Part shown: positions 37,401 to 49,400 of the stretch, piece after piece
Layout of the letters: each line of letters opens with the position of its first letter
Position numbering within the stretch: the first letter of the stretch is position 1
Assembly (NCBI RefSeq): GCF_047511655.1
Contig: NC_133387.1
Location: 23,182,353-23,246,352 of the forward strand
Reading direction: 5' to 3'
DNA length: 64,000 nucleotides
From: Castor canadensis
Taxonomy: Eukaryota > Chordata > Mammalia > Rodentia > Castoridae
Translations under genes and position numbers: made by a program
The notes under the pieces: generated by a model
What the model was told of the DNA's origin: nothing
What the model saw: only the letters and a program-made list of their open reading frames with translations
Databases searched by the model: none

Positions 37401-40400
37401 TACTTGAGACATCATTTATTAGATAAGGGAAGCTCCCTTCTATCCATGGTATACTTAGGTTTTTTTATGCCTGTTCTTTTGGGGTTTTTTTGGCAGCATC
37501 GGGGTTTGAACTCAGGGACTCAAGCTTGCTAGGCAGGCACTCTACCACTTGAGCCACACCACTAGCCCTAGAAGTTGGCTTTTTAAAAATCATGAATAAG
37601 ATGATTTTTTAATTTTGTTTGTTAATATGGTAAATTCTGAACTTTCCATGAGATGCACCTTACTTGGTCATGGAGTAGTTTCCTTCTTATTTTTGCTGGA
37701 TTGACTTAATAACTAGGGAAAGGAAAATTAAAACCACAGTGAGCCAGCACTTCATCCTCCTAACGTGGCCATGATGAGAGAGAGAGAGATGAACTTGTTG
37801 GCGAGGATGTGGAAAAACTGAATCTACAAGAAGCTGCTGGCTGTCACACACAACAGGGTGGTTCCTCAACATGCTTGGTACAGTTACCTGATGACCTGGC
37901 AGTTCTACTTTGGTATACCTCCCAGAGCAAGGACAACACATGCTGTGTAAAAGCTGTAAAACTTGTACATGAAGGTTTACATCAGCATCATTCACCAGAG
38001 CCTTAAATTCAAACAACTCAAATGCTCATCAGCTGCTGAGGACAAAGGAAATGGCAATCTGGACAGTGAAGCAGCTGGTAGTAAAAAGGAATGAAGATTG
38101 ACAGTGAGGGCTACCTGTGGATAAACTGAAAACCCAAGTGCAGTGACAGGCTTGAGAGCAAAGTGAAAGTGGCTGGTCACGGAGGACAGTGGCACATTGT
38201 ATGGTAATATTTTGCATGAAACGTCCAGCAATGGGCAAATCCACAGACAGAAAGTAGATTCATGGTTGCCCATGGCAACCACAGCACTTTTCTTCTGCTA
38301 TGTCTTTAGTGTCAGGGTTTATGTTACTCTGGCAGGGATGGGTTTAAAATCTGCTGTTGCTATGGATACCTTCAGTGGACCAGAAGTGGGGGGAGGCCCA
38401 TTTGTCTCCCTGTGTGGCTGTACATCCTTTTTTATCGCTCCCAAGAGTCTGACCTCTTCAGCTCCCCACAACAGTGTTGTGTTGTTACAAGCACTTGCTG
38501 GCATTGTGGGCGGGGGGACTGGGGAGGGGACTTCTGACATTCTGATTAGGGCTTACTCAGGCAACAGGGAAACTGGCTCTTTTTCAGCTGCTGTGCCCTG
38601 CACAGAGCTGACACAGCTGTCCTCTTCCCCAGATGCAGTGGCCTTCCACCTATGTCCTCAGCTGCAGATTTTGTTGTGCTCTATCTGAAAGGGCTATGGG
38701 GCTGGCTGTCTGGAGTCCAGCATTGGGCTTCCTGGGACACTCTGCTAGACCCCTTCCATGCCTGCAGCTCCTAGGGCATCCGGCTTTCAGGTTAGTCTGT
38801 GCCCAGCCTGTAGCTTGCCCCTGATTGTGTTACCCAGAGCTTGCTGGAACTGGAGCTCCATGGTAGGGTGCATACCCAGCATGCAAGAGGCCTTTGGTTT
38901 GATCCTCAGCCACCTCAGTTCTCCCACAGGCTGAAGAGAAGTCAGTTACTTTTCGGTTTCTCAGCTTTATTTATTTACTAACTTTTGGTTTTGATACTGG
39001 GGTTTGAATTCAAGAGCTCTACCACTCAAGCAATGACCCCAGACCTTTTTGCTTTAGTTTTTTTTTTTTTTTTTTAATAGGGTCTCATTTTATTCCCAGA
39101 CTGTGGTTCTCCTATTTACTCCTATTTACTGGGCATCTCAACCATGCCCAGTTGAGATGGGGTTTCATTAACTTTTTTGCCTGGGCTAGACTGGAATCCT
39201 CCCTATCTTTGCCTCCCGAGTAGCTGGGATTATAGGCATAAGCCGCCCCTCCCGGCTTTAGCTCTTTTCTTGTTGCAAGAGTGGGAGTGAAATTCTTTCC
39301 AGCTCTCTACTCTTGTTAGCTGAAACTGTAAGTCTTATGTGTCCTTTGAACACAAGTTCTTGACCTTGATGAAGTCAAATTTCTTGGTCTTTTCTTTGGG
39401 GTGCCATTTTCATGTTTTGTTGGATAGTTGCATATAAACTACTGCATTTTCCTCACAAATTGTGGCAAAACAGAATATGCTAGAGAAAGTTTGTGTAAGC
39501 TAGAATTATTCAGTCCTTGAATCCAAGTTTTGAGTTTCTTTATGAGGAAAGTATTGACCACATATTCAGCCTGTGATTATAGGACAAATGATTCTTTCTA
39601 CCTACCCTCTCTGCCCCACCCCTTAGTACTGGGGTTTGATCTCAGGCTTGCTAGGCAGGTGCTCTGCCACTTGAGCCATACCTGAAGCCTTTTATGTCTT
39701 CTTGAGTCACTCTGGTAAATTGTGTTCATTCATTTTTAGGGCCTTTGTCTCATCTGCCTCAAATTTATCAGCATTTTTGCATAATGGCCTATGCTTTAAA
39801 TAACATTTATGCCTCATTGTTTATTTATGCCTTCAGATTTTTGCTCTTTGATTAAATTTGCTTAATCATTTTATTAGCCTCATTGAAAAAAATTTTTTTT
39901 TCTGGGCTTGGCTACACCTGCCTTTAGTCAAAGCTACTCAGGAGGCTGAGATAGTTTGAGGGCAGCCTGGGCTATATGGTGAGGCCCTCATCTCAGAAAA
40001 AAAATGAGTTTTTACATTTTTGATATTTGCTATTGCATTTTGGTTTTTATTTCATTGATTTCTGTTTTAGTACATTGATTTTATTTCATTGGTTCATTAT
40101 GCAATTTTTCTTTTCCATTATCAAACTGAAGAAACATTTAGGACCAGATCCACACAGGTGCTAAAGAAAGACTCACATCTTCGGTGTGCCTGTTCCTGTC
40201 TGGCATGCTGCTCCTTCCCCTCGGCCCATGCCTGTGGGTCTCTGGTCTCCAAGATGGTTGGTTCCATGTGATCAGTTGGCTGAGGAGTGAAAAAGTCAAA
40301 CTGTTTCATAGACAATGAGGGGCACTATGCTGGTGACAGCCAAAAGTGGACTGCTGTGGGGTCCTAGTCCTATTTGGGGGAGACCCTAAAGGACAGCATG

Positions 40401-43400
40401 GCTTTGAATTCTCCATTGGTCATGACTTTGAGTTACAAATTTCATGCATTTTTTTCCCCCCTTTTTGAAGGGGGTTGATATACTGAGGTGATCCTGTGAA
40501 CAGATTCACACAGTAGCTGATGAGTTTTAAAGCAAAGATGAGCAACTTAGAAGAAGCAGGAATGGAGAATCAGGGCGTGGAAGCCTAGGGATGTCACATG
40601 TGGATGGACCATTGAGATGCATCTACAGTGAGACGCCTGTTTTCCTCTGGGGAGGTCATGGCGGGGTCCGTGGTCCAGATGGCCCATTGGGCGTGTCTGT
40701 GCTTCTGTTTCACCACCCAGTGATTGCTCTGCAGGCTTGTAACCAATTGACCATGGTATTGAGAGCTAAAACAAGCCACTCTGGACCTGCCTGTGGCCCC
40801 AGCTGCCACATTTCTACCAGCAGCACTGTGCATGGACTTAATGCCTTACCCACTGCCATGCTAGTCTGCAGAGCACAGAATTTGCTTGAAGGCAAAATAG
40901 TAGAGCAATCCACTTGTCTTGCCATGAACCCTTCATGCTGCTAAATAATGAAGCAGGGAGGAAAATGGATGAGACTCAAGGGACTCCCTGTCATAATAAA
41001 AGTACATGGAGAGACCTCTTACTGAGAACGCCCTAAAGTCTGCATCTCTCAGAACTGAACCCAGAATGCAGTACTCATGGCATCAGTCGTGCAACTGAAG
41101 CCGCTGTGACTGGTGCTGGTGGACTGATAACCTCAGGCGAGTTCAGGGGAAGAGGTCTCAGCACTGTGGGACTTAAAGCAGATTCTGTAGCCACCCCAAA
41201 TGTTTTCTTAGCTAACTAAGCTTTGTAATAAGTTTACTCAGGTGAAAGCATACAGGTTGATTTCTCATGTTGGAAACTGAGAACTCTTGTTCTCATAGTA
41301 GGATATGGGGAGCTCGTTAGGGACTGAATAGTGTCCCCTAGAGGGATATGTCCCAAGTCCTATGCTTGATAATGTGAATGTGACCTCACTTGTCAATAGG
41401 TCTTTGTAGATGTAATCAGGTTAAGATGACTTCATCCTGGATTAGGATGAGCCCTAAATCTAGGAACTGGGGTCCTTGTGAAAGGAGAAGCTAGTGAGAC
41501 AACCCAGAGTGTGTGATTAGCATCTGTGAAGCCTGGGTTCAGTCCTCAGCACCAAACAGGAAATCAACAACTTTATAGATGCCAGGTCTGAGGGTGTCTG
41601 CCTAAGTGGCAGACTTCATGCTTAGCATGTGCAAGGCCCTGGATTTGATCCTCAGAGCCCCTCTCTCCAAAGCTGGCACACAGGGAAGAAGGCCATGTGT
41701 TGATGGAGCCAGAGACACAGGTCCAAGCCAGGGAGCACCAGCATTGGGGAGAGGCCAGGATAGTCTTCCCTTAGGCCACCAGAGGGAGCATGGGCCTGCC
41801 GATTTCAGCATTCTCCAGAACCAGGAGAGAAACCCTCATGGTGTATGAAGCCACCCAGCTGGGAGTCATTTGTTGCAGCAGCGTTCTGAAGGTACCCACA
41901 CTTCACTGCAGGCACCTGGCTGTGAAAACATTGGGTCTGGGAGCCAGATGAGTAGCTGTACTGTCTCTTGTCACTCAACCCAGCTCTCAATTTGCTGGTC
42001 CTGCAGCTAGGAGGATAGTGAGCCACATTTAATCAAATCCAAGCTGCCATCAGTTATAAGGTACATTGTTATTTTATGAACCACTTAGAAAAAACAAGTC
42101 ACTGTGAAAGTGTGACCTACAGTCATTTAAAAATATCCTCATTTCAGAGATGAAAAGACAAGCACCCTTAGAATCATGAAGAAAGAATTTCTGAAGGGAG
42201 TGTCACTTGAGCTGTCAGGTAACAGAGCGGGAGTGAGTATGTGGTCGTATGTGATAAAGACTCTTCTCTCTCTCCAAGATTTGGATTTCTTATACCTTAT
42301 TCTAGAGAATTTTTGGCAACTCAACCACTGAAGGGGGCGCTGTTTCTCGTGCTCCCTCCCTTGCTGGAGCGAGCTTTTCTCTCTCGCTACTTGGTTATTA
42401 CTGGACCTAACTGGGCTTAACTGGAGGTGACTGTAGATTTTAGAGAAGATATAGGACAGACAGACAGACAGAAATTTGGGATCAGTTGTGTTGTACGCTT
42501 GGCTGGAGACGCAAAACGCTCATCGCTTCTTTTTCTCTAGTGATTAAGGCCTTGCTGCTTGCAGTTCTTTATTTTTTTTTTCATTTTTCTTTTATTATTC
42601 ATATGTGCATACAAGGCTTGGTTCATTTCTCCCCCCTGCCCCCACCCCCTCCCTCTCACCCCCCCTCAATACCCAGCAGAAACTATTTTGCCCTATTTCT
42701 AATTTTGTTGTAGAGAGAGTATAAGCAATAATAGGAAGGAACAAGGGTTTTTGCTGGTTGAGATAAGGATAGCTATACAGGGCATTGACTCACATTGATT
42801 TCCTGTGTGTGGGTGTTACCTTCTAGGTTAATTCTTTTTGTTCTAACCTTTTCTCTAGTACCTGTTCCCCTTTTCCTATTGGCCTCCTTGCAGTTCTTTA
42901 AAACCGTGCTTAAAACTTCTTTCCTTAGGCTTGCACTGTCTCATGTTTGCTCTCAGCTTTTTAGCTTAATCGCTCTTAGTCTTTTGCCCCCAGGCTTGCA
43001 CTGTCCCATGTCTCTTTAGCTCTCTCAAAGCCTCAGTGCTCAAACGCGTGCAAACAGCCACGCCTACAACCTGCACATGCGTAACCCTTAAAGTCTTGGC
43101 CCTCAGACTTGCACTGTGCACTGTCCCGTGTTCTCTTGCTTTCTTTGGCTTTAGCTTTCCTAAGGCTTCTGCATGAAGTTCTTTCTCAGCTTTGCTTTCT
43201 GAAGCCTATGTTAAAGTTCTCAGTGCAGACTTTCTGTCAACCCTCTTTAGCATTTTCCCTTCAGCATTTTTTCCCTTTTCCCTTTAGCGTTTTCCCTTCA
43301 ACATTTCTTTTCCCTTCAGTAATTTTTCCCTTCAATAATTCTTTTCCCTTCCAAAGGCTTCCCACACCCAAAAGGCCCAAAGTAAAAGCTTCTTCCTAAT

Positions 43401-46400
43401 ATTCAAAGGCAAAAAGTCCAAAAGCCAAAGCCAAAAGCCCCTCTTCCTCCTTCAGGGGTGTTTTATAGCGGCAAACAGGTGGAGCCATGGGGAGGGGTAT
43501 GACATTGCAACAGGAGAAACCAGCATTCCTGCTTCTCTGAACACAGCTTGGAGACACAGCTGTTCTGTCTTTCCCTGTTTCGTGCGGGGGCTGTGCCTAT
43601 CCCGGCCTATAGGTAAAAGCAAAAGCAATTAACTGCATTTCGCCTTGCTTGTATCCAGTTCTCATAGGCTTTAATCTGCTCCCCACAAACCACCTTAGTC
43701 CATTTTGTGTTTCTGTAACAAAATACCCAAGGTTTGTTCTTTTGGAGAAAAAGGTTTTCTTTGACTCATGAGTCTGGTGTCTGGGAAGTCCAAGCAGCAT
43801 AGCACTAGGGTCTTGTGTGGGTCTCTTGGCATCAGCATGGCAGAGAGCTCACACAGTGAGAGATGAAACAAGAATGGGGAGTGGCCAGGCTCCCTTTGTT
43901 ACACCGCTGGAACTCACCCATTCCTGCAGTACCTAACCCATGCCATGAGGCCAGCATTAAATCTCTTCATGATTAGTCCTGACACACTGGGAACGAACTC
44001 CCAGCCCACGAGCTTTGAGGGCCAAACCATAGCATTGACTGTATTTAATGTAGGCTACCATTGAGTCTGGATTTCAATCAGCCAACTAAGAAAATAATTA
44101 GAAGGCTTCTCGCTGCTTGAGCCAGCATGTGGAACACAAAATCTGGTGTGTGTACCCATATTGGTAAAATTAGCCAACATGAAAATCATTTCCCCCCCCA
44201 TCTAGTATATATTTGCCAGATTTCTTTGCAGGAATTTTTAGCATGTAAGCCTTCTAGGTCAGACTCTGTATTTGTCCCCATGGGATGTGCTGGAATCTGA
44301 CTGTTTTAGGTTTAAGGAACATGAAGAGTGATGGAAACACCATGGAGGTTTGACTTCAGTGCCTCTGAGCTCGGGGGAGGTTAGGGAGTCTTAAGTGGGA
44401 ATAGCCTCATAAGATAGGAGAACCATGCTTGAGTCTACAGATGTGGGAATTCCATTGGAGATGGGGATCTGTGTCCTCTTGATGTCACCGTCCAAGTTTC
44501 AAGGACCTATTTCTACAGAAGAGACCTGGTGAGGTTAGGAATTAAATTTGGCAATTCATGGTATTGAACTTTTGTCTTTTGGTCTTCTCGGTCCTTCAGC
44601 TGCAAACAGGAAGAGATTCCTTTGATCTCAGAAAGTCTTTTTATTCTGTGCCTGACAGCAAGATTTGTAAACTTGAACTTGATATTCTCTTTCTTTGAGC
44701 CAGTAGTTTTCATTGGCTTTTAAGTTTTGTCTCCCTCAGGGGACATTTAGCAATATCTTGAGAGACTTTTTAGTTGTCACAAATGGAGAGAGGGATGTAT
44801 ATATGTCACCTGCATCTAGTAGACAGAGGCAGGGATGTCACTCAACATCTTAAATAATACTTAGAACAACTTCCTATAACAAGGACGAATCCAGTCCAAA
44901 ATGTCAGTAGAAACAGAGGTAAGAAACTTGTTTGCAGGTGTTCATAACAGTAAGAAGTTACCACCCCACTCCACATCCCCGGAATCCCCTAATCTCCCAA
45001 CTGTGCCGTACCTCCTCAGCAATGTACTATCTTCTGACAGTGACACCATAGCACCAGCAGTTCACCAGAAGCACCTTGACTTTATGAACTACAAGAAGGG
45101 AAATGCCCAATCAGACCATAGCACTACACTGTGCAGCCTGGGATGGCCTTAACAATACTGATTGTGGCCTCTGGCCTCAGCCTCCAGAGTGCTGGGATCA
45201 CACACCATCTATGCTGATTTTTTAGCATACACACCAGAATGTGGTGCACACCTGTAACCCCTGCCCTCAGTAGGGTATGAGAAGCAAGTGTCTGGCTTTC
45301 TCAGCCTATGGTAGGAAGCACATCTCACTCTGTCCAGCCTCATGGCAGGGTGATTGCCCAGCCCAGACAGACAGCCACAACCGCCACAGCACCACTTCCC
45401 ACCACGCCCATCCTTCTGCTCAAGGCAGCACACCAGACATCACCCAGACTCTGTCCTTCCCTTCACTTGCTACATTAGCAGTCCCATCCTGAATCATCTT
45501 CCGCCTCCAGTGTCAGTTGCTTCATACAGTGGCCATTATCCATAACAGCTGGATGACTATGATAGGTTAACTTCAGCTTGTCTTCCTTCCCATGCGCTCT
45601 TTCCCTTCCATCAGCCTCCAAAGTGCTATGCCTGTTTCTCACCTCCTGTCTTTCTTGCCTTCAGTAGCCTCCTTTTACATCTAGAGTAAAATTCAAAAGC
45701 CTATTATGGCCTCTGCATGTTTTTTGTTTTTGTTTTGGCAGTACTGGGGGTTTGAACTCATAGGCAGGCACTGTTACGGCATAAGTCAGTCCACCAGCTT
45801 TTTTTGGTGTTGGGTATTTTCAAAATAGGGTCTTATGAACTGCTTGCCCAGGCTGGCTTAGAACTTCAATCCTCCTGATCTCTACCTCCTTAGTAGCTAA
45901 GATTACAGGCTTGAGGGCGTCCAGCTCATATGACTTTTAAGAGTACCTTCTTTTATTTTTTTTAAAAAAAGCCTGGTTTGGACAGTGAGCTCACTGCTGA
46001 AAGGCCCTGCACTTCTGAGCTACCCCTCCCGACTCCCTAAACTCCAGTCAAGTCCTGCCTCTGGGCCTTAGCAGGTTCTGTTCCTTCTGTTCTTATTATT
46101 CTTTATGTCTTCACTTACTGGTCATCTTCCTTGCCCATCTCTGTTTCCTTTCCTTCCATTTCCTCCTTGTGACCAGAGTCTAACATTTAGTTTTTTTGTC
46201 TGCGCGTCAACCTTCTGATGGGATCAATTCTGGGTATTGATCACTGTGGTATATGCAGAGTCTAGCACAAAACCTGTTGTAAAACAGTGTCCTCAATAAA
46301 TATTACGCTAAACAGACCAATGAAAGACCTTCCTTCCCTAACCCCCAAGGTCAAGCCACCATGCTAAGCACAGCCCAAGCTCTCTGTGATCTTCCTTAGC

Positions 46401-49400
46401 ATAGCCCACGGTGGGACAGAAATGGCGATTTGTCAAACTCCAGTGTGTCAACAGCCTCTCCTGGGAAAGGCCTTGTGGCTCATGGTTCTACTTGCAGCAA
46501 GACCAGGGTAGTTCATGAAGCATCAGTTTGTGGACTCGTCTGGGGTTGGGTGCCAGGGGAGAAGGCAAAGCCATGTGACATACCATGTGACACACCTGAG
46601 GGGGCTGTGCACCGGCCTGGTGAGGAGGACAGTGAAGACACCGCCATGTCCATGTGCAGCCAGAGTAGCTGGCCTCGCCATCATCTTCTGAAATCTTTCC
46701 TATACTCCCTCTTTTCACTCTCAGCTTCCCTCCTTGAGGTTTTTTGGGAAAACCCTGGATTCAGAAATGACACAGGCCTTTCAGCAAGGGAAACACCAGG
46801 GATGGGAGGGGCAGAGAAAAACTCTGATTAACATCCCCACTTCATTCTGTGTTGTCTCTGTCAACAGCAGCCCAGCTCGACAACTCAAGTGCCACAATAA
46901 AACCTACAACTGCTGTCAAGCAAGACCTCCCTACTGTCAGTAGCACGACTAGCACGACAGTGACAACCGGCTCAGCCACTCCTAAGTTGGTCACAGATCC
47001 AACATCTATTGGCCCAAGAGTGACAGACCCAGCACAGGGAAAAAGTCCCCCAACGACCAAAGACCCTGTGGTGTACTCAACCACAGCTCAGCAGAGACCC
47101 ACTACGTTGTCCACTGGCCTGAGTGAGAAACTCAACAAGGATAGCCCTACTATAACAGCCAGCGGCTTCCACGACAGCAAAACTTCATCTCTATTCCACG
47201 TGGTCCCAACCAGCACTGAAGCCACAAGTCAACAGGACAGAATCAAAGAGATAACCATCTCTGGAGGCCAGACGACCACTAACTCCATGACCACTCCAGG
47301 AAGCATCCAGTCAGCCCACCAATCTACAGACCCAGTTAGCACCTTAAAACCTACCCCTGCTGCCTCAGCACCCAATACAGGAAGCCCTAGCCAATGGACT
47401 GATGTTACTTCAGTGACCTCGGCGAACTCTCTCAAGGGACACCACAGCCCTGCCACAGTGTCCAGTAGCTCAGGCTCTGTGACCAGCCCTGGTTTCACCT
47501 CCTCCACCCAGGGGATACCCATCACACCCAGTAAGTAGTGCCTCGGTGTTTTGGGTTTTGTTTTCTGCAAGGAAGAAGAAACCTTTTGATACCCTTTCCC
47601 ATGCAGCTGCTTAGCTGGAAGATGGGTATATGCAGAGTGTTAAACATTCTGAGGTTCTTCTATCTTCATTCACACCTACAAGGGTGTGCAGAGGCCAGTA
47701 TGCCCGGATGCTGGGAGGGAGCACTGTGTCTTGGCTTGCTCAGGGTAGCATGTTAAGCAAGCCAGGTTGTGGTGGCAGAGTGTTATAATACTCTAGAAAG
47801 TGCTTCTCAGACTTGTTTGATGGCAGCCCACCATAAGAAACACACTTAAAACAGGGTGCCAGTGGCTCTCACTGTCTCCCAAGCTACTACTAGGGAGAAA
47901 GAAATCAGCAGGATCACAGTTAACAGACCAGCCCAGGCAAAAAGTTCATGAAACCCCATCTTAACAAAAAAAGCTGGGCAGGGCAGCATGAACCTGTCAT
48001 TCCAGCTACTGTGGGAAGCATAAACAGAAGGACTGCAGTCCAGGCCAGAGTGGGAAAAATAAAAAAGCAAGGACCCTTTCTCAAAACAAACCACAGTAAA
48101 AAGGGCTGGAGGCCTAGTTCAAGTGGTAAAGCACTTGCCTGACAAACACAAAGCCCTGAGTTCAAACCCCAATACCAAAACCAAAACCCCAAACCACACT
48201 TTAATGTCACATCATGATCCAAAAACACCACACAGACATGAGACAAGGACATGCTGGTCTTAACCTAATAAATTAATTTCAGAATCCACTGATGGGCCAT
48301 AGACTTTGAAATCATGACCCACCCTGGGCATACTGACCCAGACTTTCTAGATGTGAGCCTTGGACTGTGTTTCTAGCAACTTGCAGGTACACAGGTGCAT
48401 CCTGAGGCCCACACAGCTTGCCCCACGGGGAGAAGATGGCTGCATCCTATGGTGAGACCACAAGTGCTGAGCTGGATGAGCCTGTTCAAATACCTGATCT
48501 GCACATGACCTTGGGCAAATCAATGAGCCCCTCCCAGCCTCAGTTTCTTGTTTATAAAATAGAGATTATAGTGGCACCTCCCTCTAGGAAAGTACCTCTG
48601 AAGCACTTTAGCACAGTCCCAACCACAAAGTGAGTGCCCGGCCAGTGTCACGTTGTCGTCATTGCTGTGACTTCCTTTGGCATGTTACTCACACTGGCCC
48701 ATCCAGTCTGACCCCTAAAAGGGTCCAGGACCCCACTTCATCCCTCTGCCTCTTCTTCCTCAATAGCCTTCTGGTCCCAGCTGATGAGAACTATGGAGCC
48801 AGAGAAAATGGTCCTTTAATCTGCAGGACATGCATCACTAGTGTCTTCTCACAGTCTTTTGTTTTGCCAATTACAGCACCACTGGGTGCCTCTCAAGATA
48901 CTCAGCAGAACTCTAGCCAGGTGCCATTCAGCCCAGACCTGCCCTCTGCCATGATGCCGCAGTCCACGAGCACTCTGGTGGAAACTGGGAGCATGCCTGC
49001 TTTTTTGGGACCCACAAGATCCAGCACTGACTTGGCTCCAACGACCCCCCAAGGCCCCAGCACCCCCTCTCCCACCTGGACTCTTGGGCGTAACAAGGTA
49101 ATTCCAGCAGGGTTGGGACAAGGATTGTTGAGATCCCAAGAAAAGCATATCTCTTCTTCCCTCTCAGGGCTAGGGCTGTGAGGAGCCTTCATCCATTCAC
49201 CTCTCTCTTCCTGTCCTTGCCACCACAGAGAGGGGAAGAGTTCAAGGTCTGCTGACTCGGGGGTCTTAACCTTATCTCTGGCTTCTTTCAGGTAAAGTGT
49301 GACCCTGCCATTAAGCCCAGCGAAGACCTGCTCATCCTAAACCTCACAGCAGCCAGCTTCTGTGTGAGTACCCCTGTTAGAGCCCCAGCCCCACCTCCCA

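Larger units (their letters stand above)
39320..40140 (-). repeat. LINE-1 ORF2 remnants, minus strand, with SINE insertions
   Basis: 'gattaaatttgcttaatcat' and 'tcattgatttctgttttagt' are antisense L1 ORF2 words. An ID monomer (39617-39690, minus) and a B1 monomer (39901-40004, plus) are inserted. Confidence 0.5.
42323..43693 (-). mobile_element. Antisense ERV2-type solo LTR with 6-bp target-site duplication
   Basis: The element runs 42329-43687. Read on the minus strand it begins TGTGGGGAGC and ends CGCCCCCTTCA, so it has the canonical TG...CA ends. The flanks carry a perfect 6-bp duplication AACCAC (42323-42328 and 43688-43693), the length typical of ERV class II (ERVK-like) integration. 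A TATA box TATAAAA on the minus strand lies at 43467-43461. Removing the inserted LINE-1 leaves an LTR of about 1.03 kb. No gag, pol or env sequence is next to it, so it is a solo LTR left by recombination. Internal tandem motifs are described separately. Confidence 0.8.
13438..46867 (+). other. PODXL: PODXL intron 1 (about 33.4 kb)
   Basis: Donor gtgagt at 13438-13443, acceptor 'tctctgtcaacag' ending at 46867. It separates the signal-peptide exon from the mucin exon. A very long first intron is also known in the human gene. The repeats inside are listed separately; I see no embedded gene. Confidence 0.9.
47531..48876 (+). other. PODXL: PODXL intron 2
   Basis: gtaagt donor, 'gccaattacag' acceptor. 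It contains a compound SINE (47852-48192) and a MIR (48465-48640). Some human transcripts carry an extra Alu-derived exon in this part of the gene; I see no equivalent exon here. Confidence 0.85.

Noticed and set aside
48418..48633. Possible extra PODXL exon in intron 2
   Set aside because: The open frame lies across a MIR element and lacks a good donor/acceptor pair in the needed phase; the known extra human exon in this region is Alu-derived and has no counterpart here.
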